Shown here: piece by piece, positions 9,216-16,886 of the stretch
Position numbering within the stretch: position 1 is the first letter of the stretch
How the letters are laid out: every line of letters begins with the position of its first letter
From: UBA6115 sp050952935
GTDB taxonomy: Bacteria; Bacillota; Clostridia; Christensenellales; Aristaeellaceae
Direction: 5' to 3'
Assembly: GCA_050952935.1 (NCBI GenBank)
Contig: JBMNLS010000001.1
Coordinates: 1,364,001 to 1,428,000, forward strand
DNA length: 64,000 bases
Made by a program: the position numbers and the translations under genes
Notes under the pieces: model-generated
Databases searched by the model: none
What the model saw: only the letters and a program-made list of their open reading frames with translations
Told to the model about the DNA's origin: nothing

Positions 9216-9243
9216 TTGAGCTTTACAATAATACTGGTATAAT
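9216..9243 (+). promoter_or_regulatory. Candidate promoter of phnXW, with structured leader
   Basis: TTGAGC at 9216-9221, a 16-base spacer and a perfect TATAAT at 9238-9243. It leaves a 5' leader of about 145 bases. The leader contains a six-codon frame with a good ribosome site (ATG 9274 to TAA 9294) and an inverted repeat, GATGTAAAA at 9288-9296 and TTTTACATC at 9332-9340, which could be a regulator site or attenuating hairpin. Confidence 0.55.
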
Positions 9244-9394
9244 TTCTTAGCATGAGGGAGGAAGGAATATCTAATGCACCATTCCGTGATGTAAAAAATT
9301 TAACTGAATTTTACTCGAACATGGTTTTGGATTTTACATCATTCTTTCACAGTTAACCGGATAGGATGGAGGAAAGAAATTTTGGAGGTATAAC

Positions 9395-11227
9395 ATGACA
9401 AAGACAATCAAAGCGGTTATTTTTGATTGGGCCGGAACCACAATAGACTATGGGTGTTTTGCGCCGGTACAGGGCTTTTTGGACGGGTTTAAAAGCATCG
9501 GTATAGACATTACCAATGAAATGGCACGCAAGCCCATGGGGCTATTGAAGATTGATCATACCCGAGCGATTGCCGCCATGCTACCGGAGCCGATTTCTGA
9601 AGAACAGATTTTAAAAGCATACGAAGTGTTTGAAACAACGCTTTTCTCAAACATTGAACAGCACTGCGATATCAAAGACCATGTGATAGAAACCATTGCC
9701 GCTTTGCGTGCGCGGGGAATAAAAATCGGTTCCACCACGGGATACACATCCGCGATGATGGAGCGCGTCCTAAAAAAAGCAGGGGAGCAGGGATACTCAC
9801 CGGATTACTGTATCTCCTCTGACAGGGTACTTAAAGGAAGACCACACCCATATATGATCTGGAGCAATCTCATGCATTTTGGTATCTCAGATCCGCGAGA
9901 AGCTGTAAAGGTTGGGGATACAGTCGCCGATATAGCGGAGGGGAAAAATGCCAATTGCTGGACGGTAGGCGTCATCCTGGGCTCTTCAGAACTGGGTCTT
10001 ACACGGGATGAGCTTGTTACATTATCGGAGAGTGAAATAAAGGAACGAAAAGAGATTGTACGCGCGACGTATTATCAGGCTGGAGCAGATTACATCATTG
10101 ACGATATGAACGAACTTTTGGATGTTATAGACGACATCAACCGAAAGCTTGATAAAAATGCTAATCGCAAATTATTAACGCCAGGCCCGCTGACAACGCG
10201 ACATTCTGTCAAACATGCTATGCTTACCGACCATTGCACATGGGATGACACATACAAAGCAATTACCACTTCTGTTATGAATGATATTACGCATATTGCC
10301 GCTGACAATGAGTATGCGACTGTTTTGTTGCAAGGCAGCGGCTCATATGCGGTAGAAGCCATGATTAATGGCCTGTGTGGAAAAAACGAAAAAATCTTGT
10401 TTTTGGTAAACGGAGAGTATGGGAAGCGCATGCTGACCATTGCTGAAAAATCGCGCAAGGCTTATGATTATCAATCGTTTGACATGACCCAACCCATCGA
10501 TATCAAGACCGTTGAAGAGAAGCTGCAAGCAGATTCGGATATTGCTGTGGTTGTATTTGTTCATTGCGAAACCACAACCGGCATAATCAATCCCCTGGAA
10601 AAACTTACAAAGCTTGCCAAATCATACGGAAAAAAGGTTTTTGTTGATGCGATGTCGAGTTTTGCAGCCTATGATATAGACATGCCTGGCCTTGACGTCG
10701 ATGCGCTGGCGGCAAGCTCCAACAAGTGCCTGGAAGGATTGCCTGGGTTGGCATTTGTGATAGCCAAGAAAACGCTGATAGAGGAAAGCTATGGCAATTC
10801 TTTGTCACTCAGCCTTGACCTGTATGATCAATATCAAGGCTTGTACGCGGGCGGCGGCAAGTTTCGCTTTACCTCGCCCACCAATGTGTTGCTGGCGCTA
10901 AGACAGGCGATTAATGAGTATAACAAGGAAGGCGGATTATCTGCCCGCAGAAAGCGTTATATGGAAAACCATAAAATATTGGTGGAAGGTCTCGAAAAAC
11001 TTGGCATTCACTCCATCATTGCGCCAGAACATCAGTCGTATATCATTACAACGTTTGATCTTGGCAACCTTGATTTTTCTAAATTGTATGAAACGCTTAA
11101 GTTCAGGGGATTTATTATCTATCCTGGTAAACTGACGTCAATGCCGACGTTCAGAATCGGCAATATTGGCGATGTGTACCCTTCCGATATGCGTGCGCTT
11201 GTAGCTGCAATTGAGGAATGTGTTTGA
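9395..11227 (+). CDS. phnXW: Bifunctional phosphonoacetaldehyde hydrolase / 2-aminoethylphosphonate-pyruvate transaminase
   Basis: A 610-residue natural fusion with TTGGAGG before its ATG. Residues 1-255 are PhnX, a HAD-superfamily hydrolase with nucleophile motif DWAGTT (11-16) and the Schiff-base lysine in MGLLKIDH (Lys52). Residues 259-610 are PhnW, a fold-type I PLP aminotransferase beginning LLTPGPLTTR with the PLP lysine in SSNKCLEG (Lys445). Together they convert 2-aminoethylphosphonate plus pyruvate to alanine and phosphonoacetaldehyde, then to acetaldehyde and phosphate. In the cell this gives phosphorus, nitrogen and carbon from a common natural phosphonate. The order is X then W, the reverse of pathway order. 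A terminator follows, so the transporter downstream is a separate unit. Fusions of these two enzymes are known in other bacteria. Confidence 0.95.
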   Translation: MTKTIKAVIFDWAGTTIDYGCFAPVQGFLDGFKSIGIDITNEMARKPMGLLKIDHTRAIAAMLPEPISEEQILKAYEVFETTLFSNIEQHCDIKDHVIETIAALRARGIKIGSTTGYTSAMMERVLKKAGEQGYSPDYCISSDRVLKGRPHPYMIWSNLMHFGISDPREAVKVGDTVADIAEGKNANCWTVGVILGSSELGLTRDELVTLSESEIKERKEIVRATYYQAGADYIIDDMNELLDVIDDINRKLDKNANRKLLTPGPLTTRHSVKHAMLTDHCTWDDTYKAITTSVMNDITHIAADNEYATVLLQGSGSYAVEAMINGLCGKNEKILFLVNGEYGKRMLTIAEKSRKAYDYQSFDMTQPIDIKTVEEKLQADSDIAVVVFVHCETTTGIINPLEKLTKLAKSYGKKVFVDAMSSFAAYDIDMPGLDVDALAASSNKCLEGLPGLAFVIAKKTLIEESYGNSLSLSLDLYDQYQGLYAGGGKFRFTSPTNVLLALRQAINEYNKEGGLSARRKRYMENHKILVEGLEKLGIHSIIAPEHQSYIITTFDLGNLDFSKLYETLKFRGFIIYPGKLTSMPTFRIGNIGDVYPSDMRALVAAIEECV

Positions 11228-11302
11228 AGGATTGATTCTATTTTTTGAAATACAGGACAATAGTGCGTAGAGAATATAAGAATCCGTGCCTGTGATTTGT
11301 AC

Positions 11303-11337
11303 CCCTTTACTGGACAGACAGTAAAGGGAGTATTTTT
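11303..11337 (+). terminator. Terminator of phnXW
   Basis: A perfect 10-bp stem, CCCTTTACTG at 11303-11312 and CAGTAAAGGG at 11319-11328, with a 6-base loop and a following AGTATTTTTG tract. Confidence 0.85.
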
Positions 11338-11488
11338 GTGAAATTCAGTTCGAATGATCGGATGGTTATCAAATTTTTTGTTGGCATGCTGCAAAAAGGT
11401 TTTACATAAATCTCATACTGCTTTTGATTTCAATTTACATTTTTTTGCTATTGTATGTTCAAACAGATTGTTTAGGAGGTTGTTTGTT

Positions 11489-13162
11489 GTGAAGAAATAT
11501 TTATCTGTTTTACTGATTCTAATCATGTTGCTGACTCTCTGCACTGGCTTGGCTACAGCCGAAGGCAGTGGTGAAAAACGGGTGCTGACCATTGGCACAA
11601 CGCTGGATTTGACTAACTTTTGGGAATTTGATGTTTACAAAAAGGTTCAGGAAGAACTGAACATGACCATTGACTGCACTTTGTACAACGAAGACAGTTT
11701 CAACACCATGCTGGCCAGCGGCGATTTGCCGGACATCGTGATCGGCAAAAACATCATGAACCTTGTGCTGGGTAATAACTTAGCGCTTGATTACGCGCCC
11801 TATTTAGAGGAGTACGCGCCCAGCATGCTTAGCGAAGCATACCGCCCCACGCTTGAATTTTCTCAAAAAATGATGAGCGATGAGAAAGGCGGCTTGTACA
11901 TCATCTGCCCTTGCGTTGGCATACACCAATACATGGGCGGTACCCACCTGCCTACACGCGGCTACATCGTGCATTGGGAATACTATAAGGAATTAGGCTG
12001 TCCTCCCATTAACAATGATGACGAATATATTGACGTTCTTTACCGGATGCACCAGAACCATCCCACCACCGAGGACGGCTCTCCTACCTATTTAATGGGC
12101 GTAGAGAAGAGCTTAACCGATATGGGAGGTTATCGCGCCTGCTTTACTCGCGATATCTCTTTGAACACTTGGTGCCCTTATTTCTTTAAGAACAACATAT
12201 TCACCAACGAGCTGGTGGATTGCTATACTGATTATGAGCGTTCCAGCTATTGGTGCGACATGGCGTTCTACAACAAAATCCATCGCATGGGTCTTTTTGA
12301 TATCGATTCTTTTACCATGACATATGACGAGTATAAAGCTAAACGCCAAAAGAGCCAGTATATGGGTCTTTATTTTGGCGGCGGCCCGACCTATGTAGCC
12401 GTTCCTTCCAATGGAACCAACATCTATTCCAATGTGCTGATGCTTACAGGCCAGGCTCCCACCTATCTCAGTTTTATTTCCGCGAACTCCCCAAATTATG
12501 ACCTTGCTCTTCGCTTCTATAACTACGTTTACGATGTGGATTTCCAACGTGTAGCGTATAGTGGTGTTCAGAGAAAGGATTGGGATTATGATGAAAACGG
12601 CGTCCCGAACATGACCGCTCAAGCCATTGCCGACCGTGCCGCCTCCACCGAATATTGGACCTTTGGTGGCAACGGCTACGGCTTCCGCTTGTATGTGATT
12701 TCCGGCTATAACCCTGCGGTATTAGCTACGGACGGCTACCCAATCGATTTGAGCTTCATGCCTGAAGCCCGTATAGCGGTTCAGAGCGAGGTGCAGTTGG
12801 ATGTAGCCAAAACATACGGCGTAGAGCACTGGTACGATGCTTATACGCAAATGGAAGGTTTCCGTGACTTCCGCAACTCCGGTGAAGGCATTGCCGCCGC
12901 GCTGTCAGATATGCCCATGGATATGCGGCGTACACTTGAAACTTGCAATGATATCCTCTATACATCCATGCCCCGACTTATTACGGCCGAAACGGAAGAA
13001 GAATTTATTCAGCTACGCGACGAAGTAATTGCAGAGATCCTCAGCGTGGGCGAGCAGGAAGTTTGGGAATGGTATAAAGTTGCATGGGAGACTCCGAAGG
13101 AACTCTATAACAAGTATATCGCCGAAGCACTGGCTGAGGTTGGCATGGAGATGTACAAGTAG
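11489..13162 (+). CDS. Extracellular solute-binding protein of a carbohydrate-type ABC importer
   Basis: A 557-residue protein starting at GTG 11489, which has AGGAGG 9 bases upstream and immediately gives a signal peptide (KKYLSVLLILIMLLTLCTG, cleavage probably after ATA). The longer in-frame ATG at 11354 is rejected. The mature part has the size and pattern of family 1 solute-binding proteins that work with LplB/YtcP permeases: an early ILTIGTTLD-like strand and aromatic-rich C-lobe segments. It has no cysteine directly after the hydrophobic stretch, so it is either secreted or held by its signal helix. The two permease genes follow in the same direction; no ATPase gene is present, as is common where one shared MsmX-like ATPase serves several importers. 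The substrate cannot be read from sequence. Confidence 0.82.
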   Translation: MKKYLSVLLILIMLLTLCTGLATAEGSGEKRVLTIGTTLDLTNFWEFDVYKKVQEELNMTIDCTLYNEDSFNTMLASGDLPDIVIGKNIMNLVLGNNLALDYAPYLEEYAPSMLSEAYRPTLEFSQKMMSDEKGGLYIICPCVGIHQYMGGTHLPTRGYIVHWEYYKELGCPPINNDDEYIDVLYRMHQNHPTTEDGSPTYLMGVEKSLTDMGGYRACFTRDISLNTWCPYFFKNNIFTNELVDCYTDYERSSYWCDMAFYNKIHRMGLFDIDSFTMTYDEYKAKRQKSQYMGLYFGGGPTYVAVPSNGTNIYSNVLMLTGQAPTYLSFISANSPNYDLALRFYNYVYDVDFQRVAYSGVQRKDWDYDENGVPNMTAQAIADRAASTEYWTFGGNGYGFRLYVISGYNPAVLATDGYPIDLSFMPEARIAVQSEVQLDVAKTYGVEHWYDAYTQMEGFRDFRNSGEGIAAALSDMPMDMRRTLETCNDILYTSMPRLITAETEEEFIQLRDEVIAEILSVGEQEVWEWYKVAWETPKELYNKYIAEALAEVGMEMYK

Positions 13163-13211
13163 TCATAAATACCTAACCGTTGTCAGGATCGCCGAACACG
13201 CAATCTTGATC

Positions 13212-13246
13212 GGAACGGGGCGGGCAGCACCTGCCCCGTTCCTTTT
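13212..13246 (+). terminator. Intra-operon hairpin between binding protein and permease genes
   Basis: GGAACGGGGC at 13212-13221 pairs with GCCCCGTTCC at 13233-13242 and is followed by only TTTT. It probably lets part of the transcripts end after the binding-protein gene or protects its mRNA, so that more binding protein than permease is made, as in other importer operons. Confidence 0.75.
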
Positions 13247-13262
13247 ATAAGGAGATATTCAA

Positions 13263-14171
13263 ATGTTAACAAGAGTCGTTGTTGGTGGCAGGAAAAAGAA
13301 AAAGCGCTGGGATCTTTTTTTCCTGGCTTTGCCGCTAATGCTGCTGGTGATTGCCTTTGCCTATGTTCCCCTGGCCGGGTGGTACTTCGCGTTAATTGAA
13401 TACCGGGTGGGTACGCCTATCTTCCAATGTGAGTTTGTCGGGCTTGCGAATTTTGCCCGCTTGTTCCGCACACCGGCCTTCATGCGCTCCATCCGCAATA
13501 CGCTGATTTTTTCAGCGGCAAAATATGCCATGTTGGTCATACCGGCAATCTTTGCCATCCTGTTCAACGAAATATCCAGCGTTCGCTTCCGCAAGGTTGT
13601 GCAGACGATGAGCACACTGCCGCACTTTATCAGTTGGGTCATTGTTTATGGGTTGACCTATGCTATGTTCACGACAGAGGGGCCGGTGAATAGTGTGTTG
13701 GCGCACTTTGGTAAGAAGCAACAATTGCTTATAGATCGCAACAATGTCTACATCTTTCAGTCGGCTCTATACCTGTGGAAGACACTGGGCTGGAATTCCA
13801 TTATATATGTGGCTACGATTGCTGGTATCGACCCGCAACTGTACGAAGCCGCGACCATTGACGGCGCCGGACACATGGATTGCGCCATTCACATTACGGT
13901 GCCCGGCATTATGCCTACTTTTGTGGTGCTGATGCTCTTGGGTGTGGCGGACTTTGTTAACAATGGTTTGGATCAGTACTACGTGTTCCAGAACGCCTTT
14001 ACCTACAATAATTTGGAAACACTGGAGATGTATACCTACAAGCAAGGCATCAAGCTCATGGATTATTCTTACGCTACGGCAGTTGGCATTCTCAAATCTG
14101 TTGTCAGCATTGTATTGCTATTCGTGACCAATACCGTGGCTAAAAGAGTACGTGGTAGTGCCATTGTATAG
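13263..14171 (+). CDS. ABC importer permease, LplB type
   Basis: A 302-residue inner-membrane protein with AAGGAGA before the ATG. About six membrane segments are visible, the first at residues 18-40 (LFFLALPLMLLVIAFAYVPL). The EAA loop that docks to the ATPase reads EAATIDGAGHMD followed by a hydrophobic IP/VP region. It resembles the LplB family (polysaccharide or lipo-oligosaccharide type permeases) rather than phosphonate permeases of the PhnE type. It forms a heterodimer with the next gene product. Confidence 0.85.
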   Translation: MLTRVVVGGRKKKKRWDLFFLALPLMLLVIAFAYVPLAGWYFALIEYRVGTPIFQCEFVGLANFARLFRTPAFMRSIRNTLIFSAAKYAMLVIPAIFAILFNEISSVRFRKVVQTMSTLPHFISWVIVYGLTYAMFTTEGPVNSVLAHFGKKQQLLIDRNNVYIFQSALYLWKTLGWNSIIYVATIAGIDPQLYEAATIDGAGHMDCAIHITVPGIMPTFVVLMLLGVADFVNNGLDQYYVFQNAFTYNNLETLEMYTYKQGIKLMDYSYATAVGILKSVVSIVLLFVTNTVAKRVRGSAIV

Positions 14172-14183
14172 AGGGACGTGACA

Positions 14184-15074
14184 ATGAAAAACACCACCGT
14201 TAAAACAAGTCCGTCCAGGCGTGTATTTTTAGTATGCAACACGATATTTCTATCGCTGGCATTATTCCTATGCGTGTACCCCCTCTGGTATGTGTTTGTG
14301 CAATCTCTTTCGGACGGTAGCGGCGCAGTCGACGCAGTGCTCTGGCCGGTGAGCTTTACACTCAGCAATTATGAGAAGGTGATGGCTATTCCGGAGATAT
14401 TCCACGCATTTGTTATATCTATACTGCGTACAGTGATAGGCACCTTATTGACTATGTTGGCCTGTATGTTCTTGGGATATTTATTTTCCAAACAAGAGAT
14501 GCCTTTTCATAAATTGTTATACCGCACGCTGGTAATCACCATGTATGTTTCTGGCGGCCTGATTCCAACATATTTAGTGTATAGATCATACGGCCTGCTA
14601 AACAACTTCTGGGTGTACATATTACCCAGCATCATAAGCGCATACAATGTTATTCTTGTGAAGACCTATGTGGAACAGATGCCCATATCGCTGGAAGAAA
14701 GCGCTATGATCGATGGGGCAGACACCATTACCATTTTCGCGAAAATCATCCTGCCGCTTGCCATGCCTATTGCCGCGACGATTGCCATCTATGCTTCTGT
14801 TGGTCAATGGAATGCCTGGTTTGATAACCAGATCTATACTGTGACAGCCAAAAACCTAACCACACTGCAATTTCTTTTATACAATTACTTAAATGAAGCA
14901 GAGCAGCTTCTTGCGCAATTAAAAGAAACAGGACTGGATCCGAGCAAAATACTGACCCCTCGTGGTGTAAAGATGACGGTCACCATGGTTACCGTGATTC
15001 CTATTCTATGTGTATACCCGTTTATGCAGCGTTATTTAATCAAGGGCATCATGATCGGCGCCGTCAAAGGATAA
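14184..15074 (+). CDS. ABC importer permease, YtcP/LplC type
   Basis: A 296-residue membrane protein. I start at ATG 14184, 7 bases after GAGGGA; an in-frame GTG at 14178 is too close to the same site. The first membrane helix is near residues 17-38 (FLVCNTIFLSLALFLCVYP). The EAA loop reads ESAMIDGADTITIFAKI followed by LPLAMP. The protein matches the MalG-like partner subfamily of LplB permeases. The gene lies 12 bases after its partner, so the two are translated together. Confidence 0.85.
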   Translation: MKNTTVKTSPSRRVFLVCNTIFLSLALFLCVYPLWYVFVQSLSDGSGAVDAVLWPVSFTLSNYEKVMAIPEIFHAFVISILRTVIGTLLTMLACMFLGYLFSKQEMPFHKLLYRTLVITMYVSGGLIPTYLVYRSYGLLNNFWVYILPSIISAYNVILVKTYVEQMPISLEESAMIDGADTITIFAKIILPLAMPIAATIAIYASVGQWNAWFDNQIYTVTAKNLTTLQFLLYNYLNEAEQLLAQLKETGLDPSKILTPRGVKMTVTMVTVIPILCVYPFMQRYLIKGIMIGAVKG

Positions 15075-15097
15075 AGATAAGGAGACCAGAACACAAA

Positions 15098-16498
15098 ATG
15101 AATGTTGAGCTACATGATTATGACATCTATCCCAAGGTGGTTTGTACAGGCAGCACAGTTGGAATCACGATTCAGCCACTGGGCCTTCATGCGCAGTTTC
15201 CGGATACTGTCAAGCTTTACATTTCTCCGCTTCAGGAGCGAACATATCCCTTGGACGATGCACAGCGGAGCATTTGTAACTACGACCTGAAGCCGGACGA
15301 CAATGGCTGTCTGTGTTTTGACCACAGCTTTGCATCGGAACAGGAGTACATCCTGCGTTTTACAAACCGCAGGGGACAGGATTGTCGGCTGTCTGTTTAT
15401 GCTGTGGAGAACGACCTGGCAGGCTTAATTCCGCTGATGGGGGATTTGCATTTGCATTCTATCCGCTCTGATGCCAGTCAGGACCCAGCTGTGATCGCCG
15501 CATACATGCGCAAAATGGGGTATGATTTCATCGCGATTACCGACCATAAAAACTTTTCTGGTTCTCTGGAGTGCATCGATGCTTACCGGGACGCGCCCAT
15601 TGAGATGTGTCTGATGACAGGTGAGGAGGTGCATCTGCCGGATTGTCACCTGCATTGTGTCCATGTTGGTGGGCAGTATAGCATTAACGCGATGGTGGAC
15701 ACGGTGTTTGCCGAGTTGGAAAAAATTAATCCTGGCATTACTTCACACTTTCCCCATATGTGGACAAAAATGGAGGGTTCCTCTTTTCCGGGCACCATGA
15801 CCGAGGCGGAATTCCGCAGTACCATTGAGGCTTATGCGGATACTCTGGATCCCATCCCGCAGGGGATTCCGCGCTATGTATATGCAGGCTTTTGCTGGAT
15901 ATGTGAGCGGATTCGCGCTGCCGACGGTCTATCGATTTTCACGCATCCCTATTGGATTCATGACACCTCTTCGAATGGTTTGGCCTTTCATGCCGATGAG
16001 CGTTTAACGCAGTATCTGTTTGAAAAGCAACCTTTCGATGCGTTTGAAGTGTTAGGCGGCGAAAGATACTTTGAACAGAATGGCTTGCAGAGCATTCATT
16101 ACTATCAGGCGCTTGCAGATGGTTTGCGTTTTCCTGTCGTGGGAAGTTCGGATTGCCACGATCAGCTTGCGCAGCCAAGTGCGCTGGTCGCTTCAACCAT
16201 CTGTTTTGCTAAGGAAAATTCTACCTTGGCTATTCTGGATGCGATCCGCGCCCGACGCTCGGTAGCAGTGGATTTAATCAGCCGGGAGTTTCGCCTTGTG
16301 GGTGAACTGAGGTTGGTCAAGTATGCCTGCTTCTTGATGAACAACTATTTTCCGCTTCATCAGGAAGCATGCTACGAGCAAGGACGCGCCATGAAGGAAT
16401 ACTACTGTGGAGATAGAGATATTGGATTGAAACTCCTACAAACTCTGGATGGCCGTATTCGAAGAATGTGGAAAAAGTACTTCAACAAGGACTGCTAA
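15098..16498 (+). CDS. PHP-domain metal-dependent phosphoesterase with extra N-terminal domain
   Basis: A 466-residue protein starting at ATG 15098 (AAGGAGA 13 bases upstream). Residues 1-110 look like a beta-rich domain of unknown role. From residue 115 a PHP domain appears: DLHLHS (117-121) with the HxH metal motif, a following Asp in RSDAS, AITDH (146-150), then Glu176/177, an HxH pair in DCHLHCVH, IFTHPYW and the late SSDCHD motif. PHP domains hydrolyse phosphomonoesters or phosphodiesters using two or three metal ions. No signal peptide is seen, so it acts in the cytosol. It closes the importer operon beside phnXW and could release a phospho or phosphono group from the imported molecule. 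Its real substrate is unknown. Confidence 0.78.
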   Translation: MNVELHDYDIYPKVVCTGSTVGITIQPLGLHAQFPDTVKLYISPLQERTYPLDDAQRSICNYDLKPDDNGCLCFDHSFASEQEYILRFTNRRGQDCRLSVYAVENDLAGLIPLMGDLHLHSIRSDASQDPAVIAAYMRKMGYDFIAITDHKNFSGSLECIDAYRDAPIEMCLMTGEEVHLPDCHLHCVHVGGQYSINAMVDTVFAELEKINPGITSHFPHMWTKMEGSSFPGTMTEAEFRSTIEAYADTLDPIPQGIPRYVYAGFCWICERIRAADGLSIFTHPYWIHDTSSNGLAFHADERLTQYLFEKQPFDAFEVLGGERYFEQNGLQSIHYYQALADGLRFPVVGSSDCHDQLAQPSALVASTICFAKENSTLAILDAIRARRSVAVDLISREFRLVGELRLVKYACFLMNNYFPLHQEACYEQGRAMKEYYCGDRDIGLKLLQTLDGRIRRMWKKYFNKDC

Positions 16499-16524
16499 CT
16501 GATATTATTTTTAAAGAATATTAT

Positions 16525-16595
16525 CAGTATCGTAATTTGGTTCAGTACTATCAAGAAATTTGCGCAAATTTCTTGACAGTATCGATTTTGCGCAA
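16525..16595. repeat. 26-bp perfect palindrome with flanking direct repeats
   Basis: Bases 16551-16576 form a perfect 26-bp palindrome (half-site TCAAGAAATTTGC). CAGTATCG occurs directly repeated at 16525-16532 and 16577-16584, and TTTGCGCAA at 16559-16567 and 16587-16595. No T-run follows. It lies about 100 bases from the 3' end of tRNA-Trp. It might be a protein-binding or recombination site. Confidence 0.6.
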
Positions 16596-16654
16596 GGTAT
16601 TCTAAATCTGTTAAGGGTAAAAACAAGGTAAATAGCATTTTTGATAAGAATAAA

Positions 16655-16680
16655 GCCTGAAATCTTCAATGATTTCAGGC
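16655..16680 (-). terminator. Bidirectional terminator downstream of tRNA-Trp
   Basis: GCCTGAAATC at 16655-16664 pairs perfectly with GATTTCAGGC at 16671-16680. A T-rich tract follows on both strands (TTTATTCTT on minus, TTTTCTTT on plus), so it can end the tRNA transcript and any plus-strand transcript from the importer operon. Confidence 0.85.
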
Positions 16681-16687
16681 TTTTCTT

Positions 16688-16761
16688 TGGCAGGGGCAGA
16701 AGGACTCGAACCCTCAACAAAGGTTTTGGAGACCCACGTGTTACCATTACACCATGCCCCT
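16688..16761 (-). tRNA. trnW: tRNA-Trp (anticodon CCA)
   Basis: A 74-nt cloverleaf on the minus strand. The acceptor stem AGGGGCA/TGCCCCT, D-arm GTGT/ACAC, anticodon loop CTCCAAA (anticodon CCA), a 5-bp T-stem around TTCGAAT and an encoded GCCA end are all visible. The 5' end is 16761. The anticodon stem has one weak outer pair (T-T). The sequence closely follows bacterial tRNA-Trp. Its 3' end points toward the AT-rich accessory region. Confidence 0.93.
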
Positions 16762-16772
16762 ACAGCTTGGTC

Positions 16773-16802
16773 ATTATAGACTATCCTTGGGAAAAATGTC
16801 AA
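16773..16802 (-). promoter_or_regulatory. Strong promoter of tRNA-Trp
   Basis: On the minus strand TTGACA (16802-16797), an 18-base spacer and TATAAT (16778-16773), both perfect consensus, 11 bases before the tRNA 5' end. A 14-bp palindrome TGACAGCGCTGTCA (16804-16817) abuts the -35 box. Confidence 0.85.
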
Positions 16803-16886
16803 CTGACAGCGCTGTCATCTTTTGTGTGGTGTTTGGCCGATGTCTTTTAGGCGTTCCCTGGCACAGGTATGGATGGGGGATTACCG

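Noticed and set aside
11354..11488. Longer N-terminus for the solute-binding protein
   Set aside because: A GTG at 11489 has a perfect AGGAGG and gives an immediate signal peptide; the longer form would bury the signal peptide.
16573..16604. Plus-strand promoter read from TTGACA inside the palindrome
   Set aside because: No good -10 at 16-18 bases and no plus-strand gene follows before the convergent tRNA and ParB-BMP genes.
1..16687. Attachment-site duplicate of the tRNA-Trp 3' end
   Set aside because: No second copy of the tRNA 3' segment was seen on the left side of the AT-rich block, and no integrase gene is present, so a defined island boundary is not claimed.
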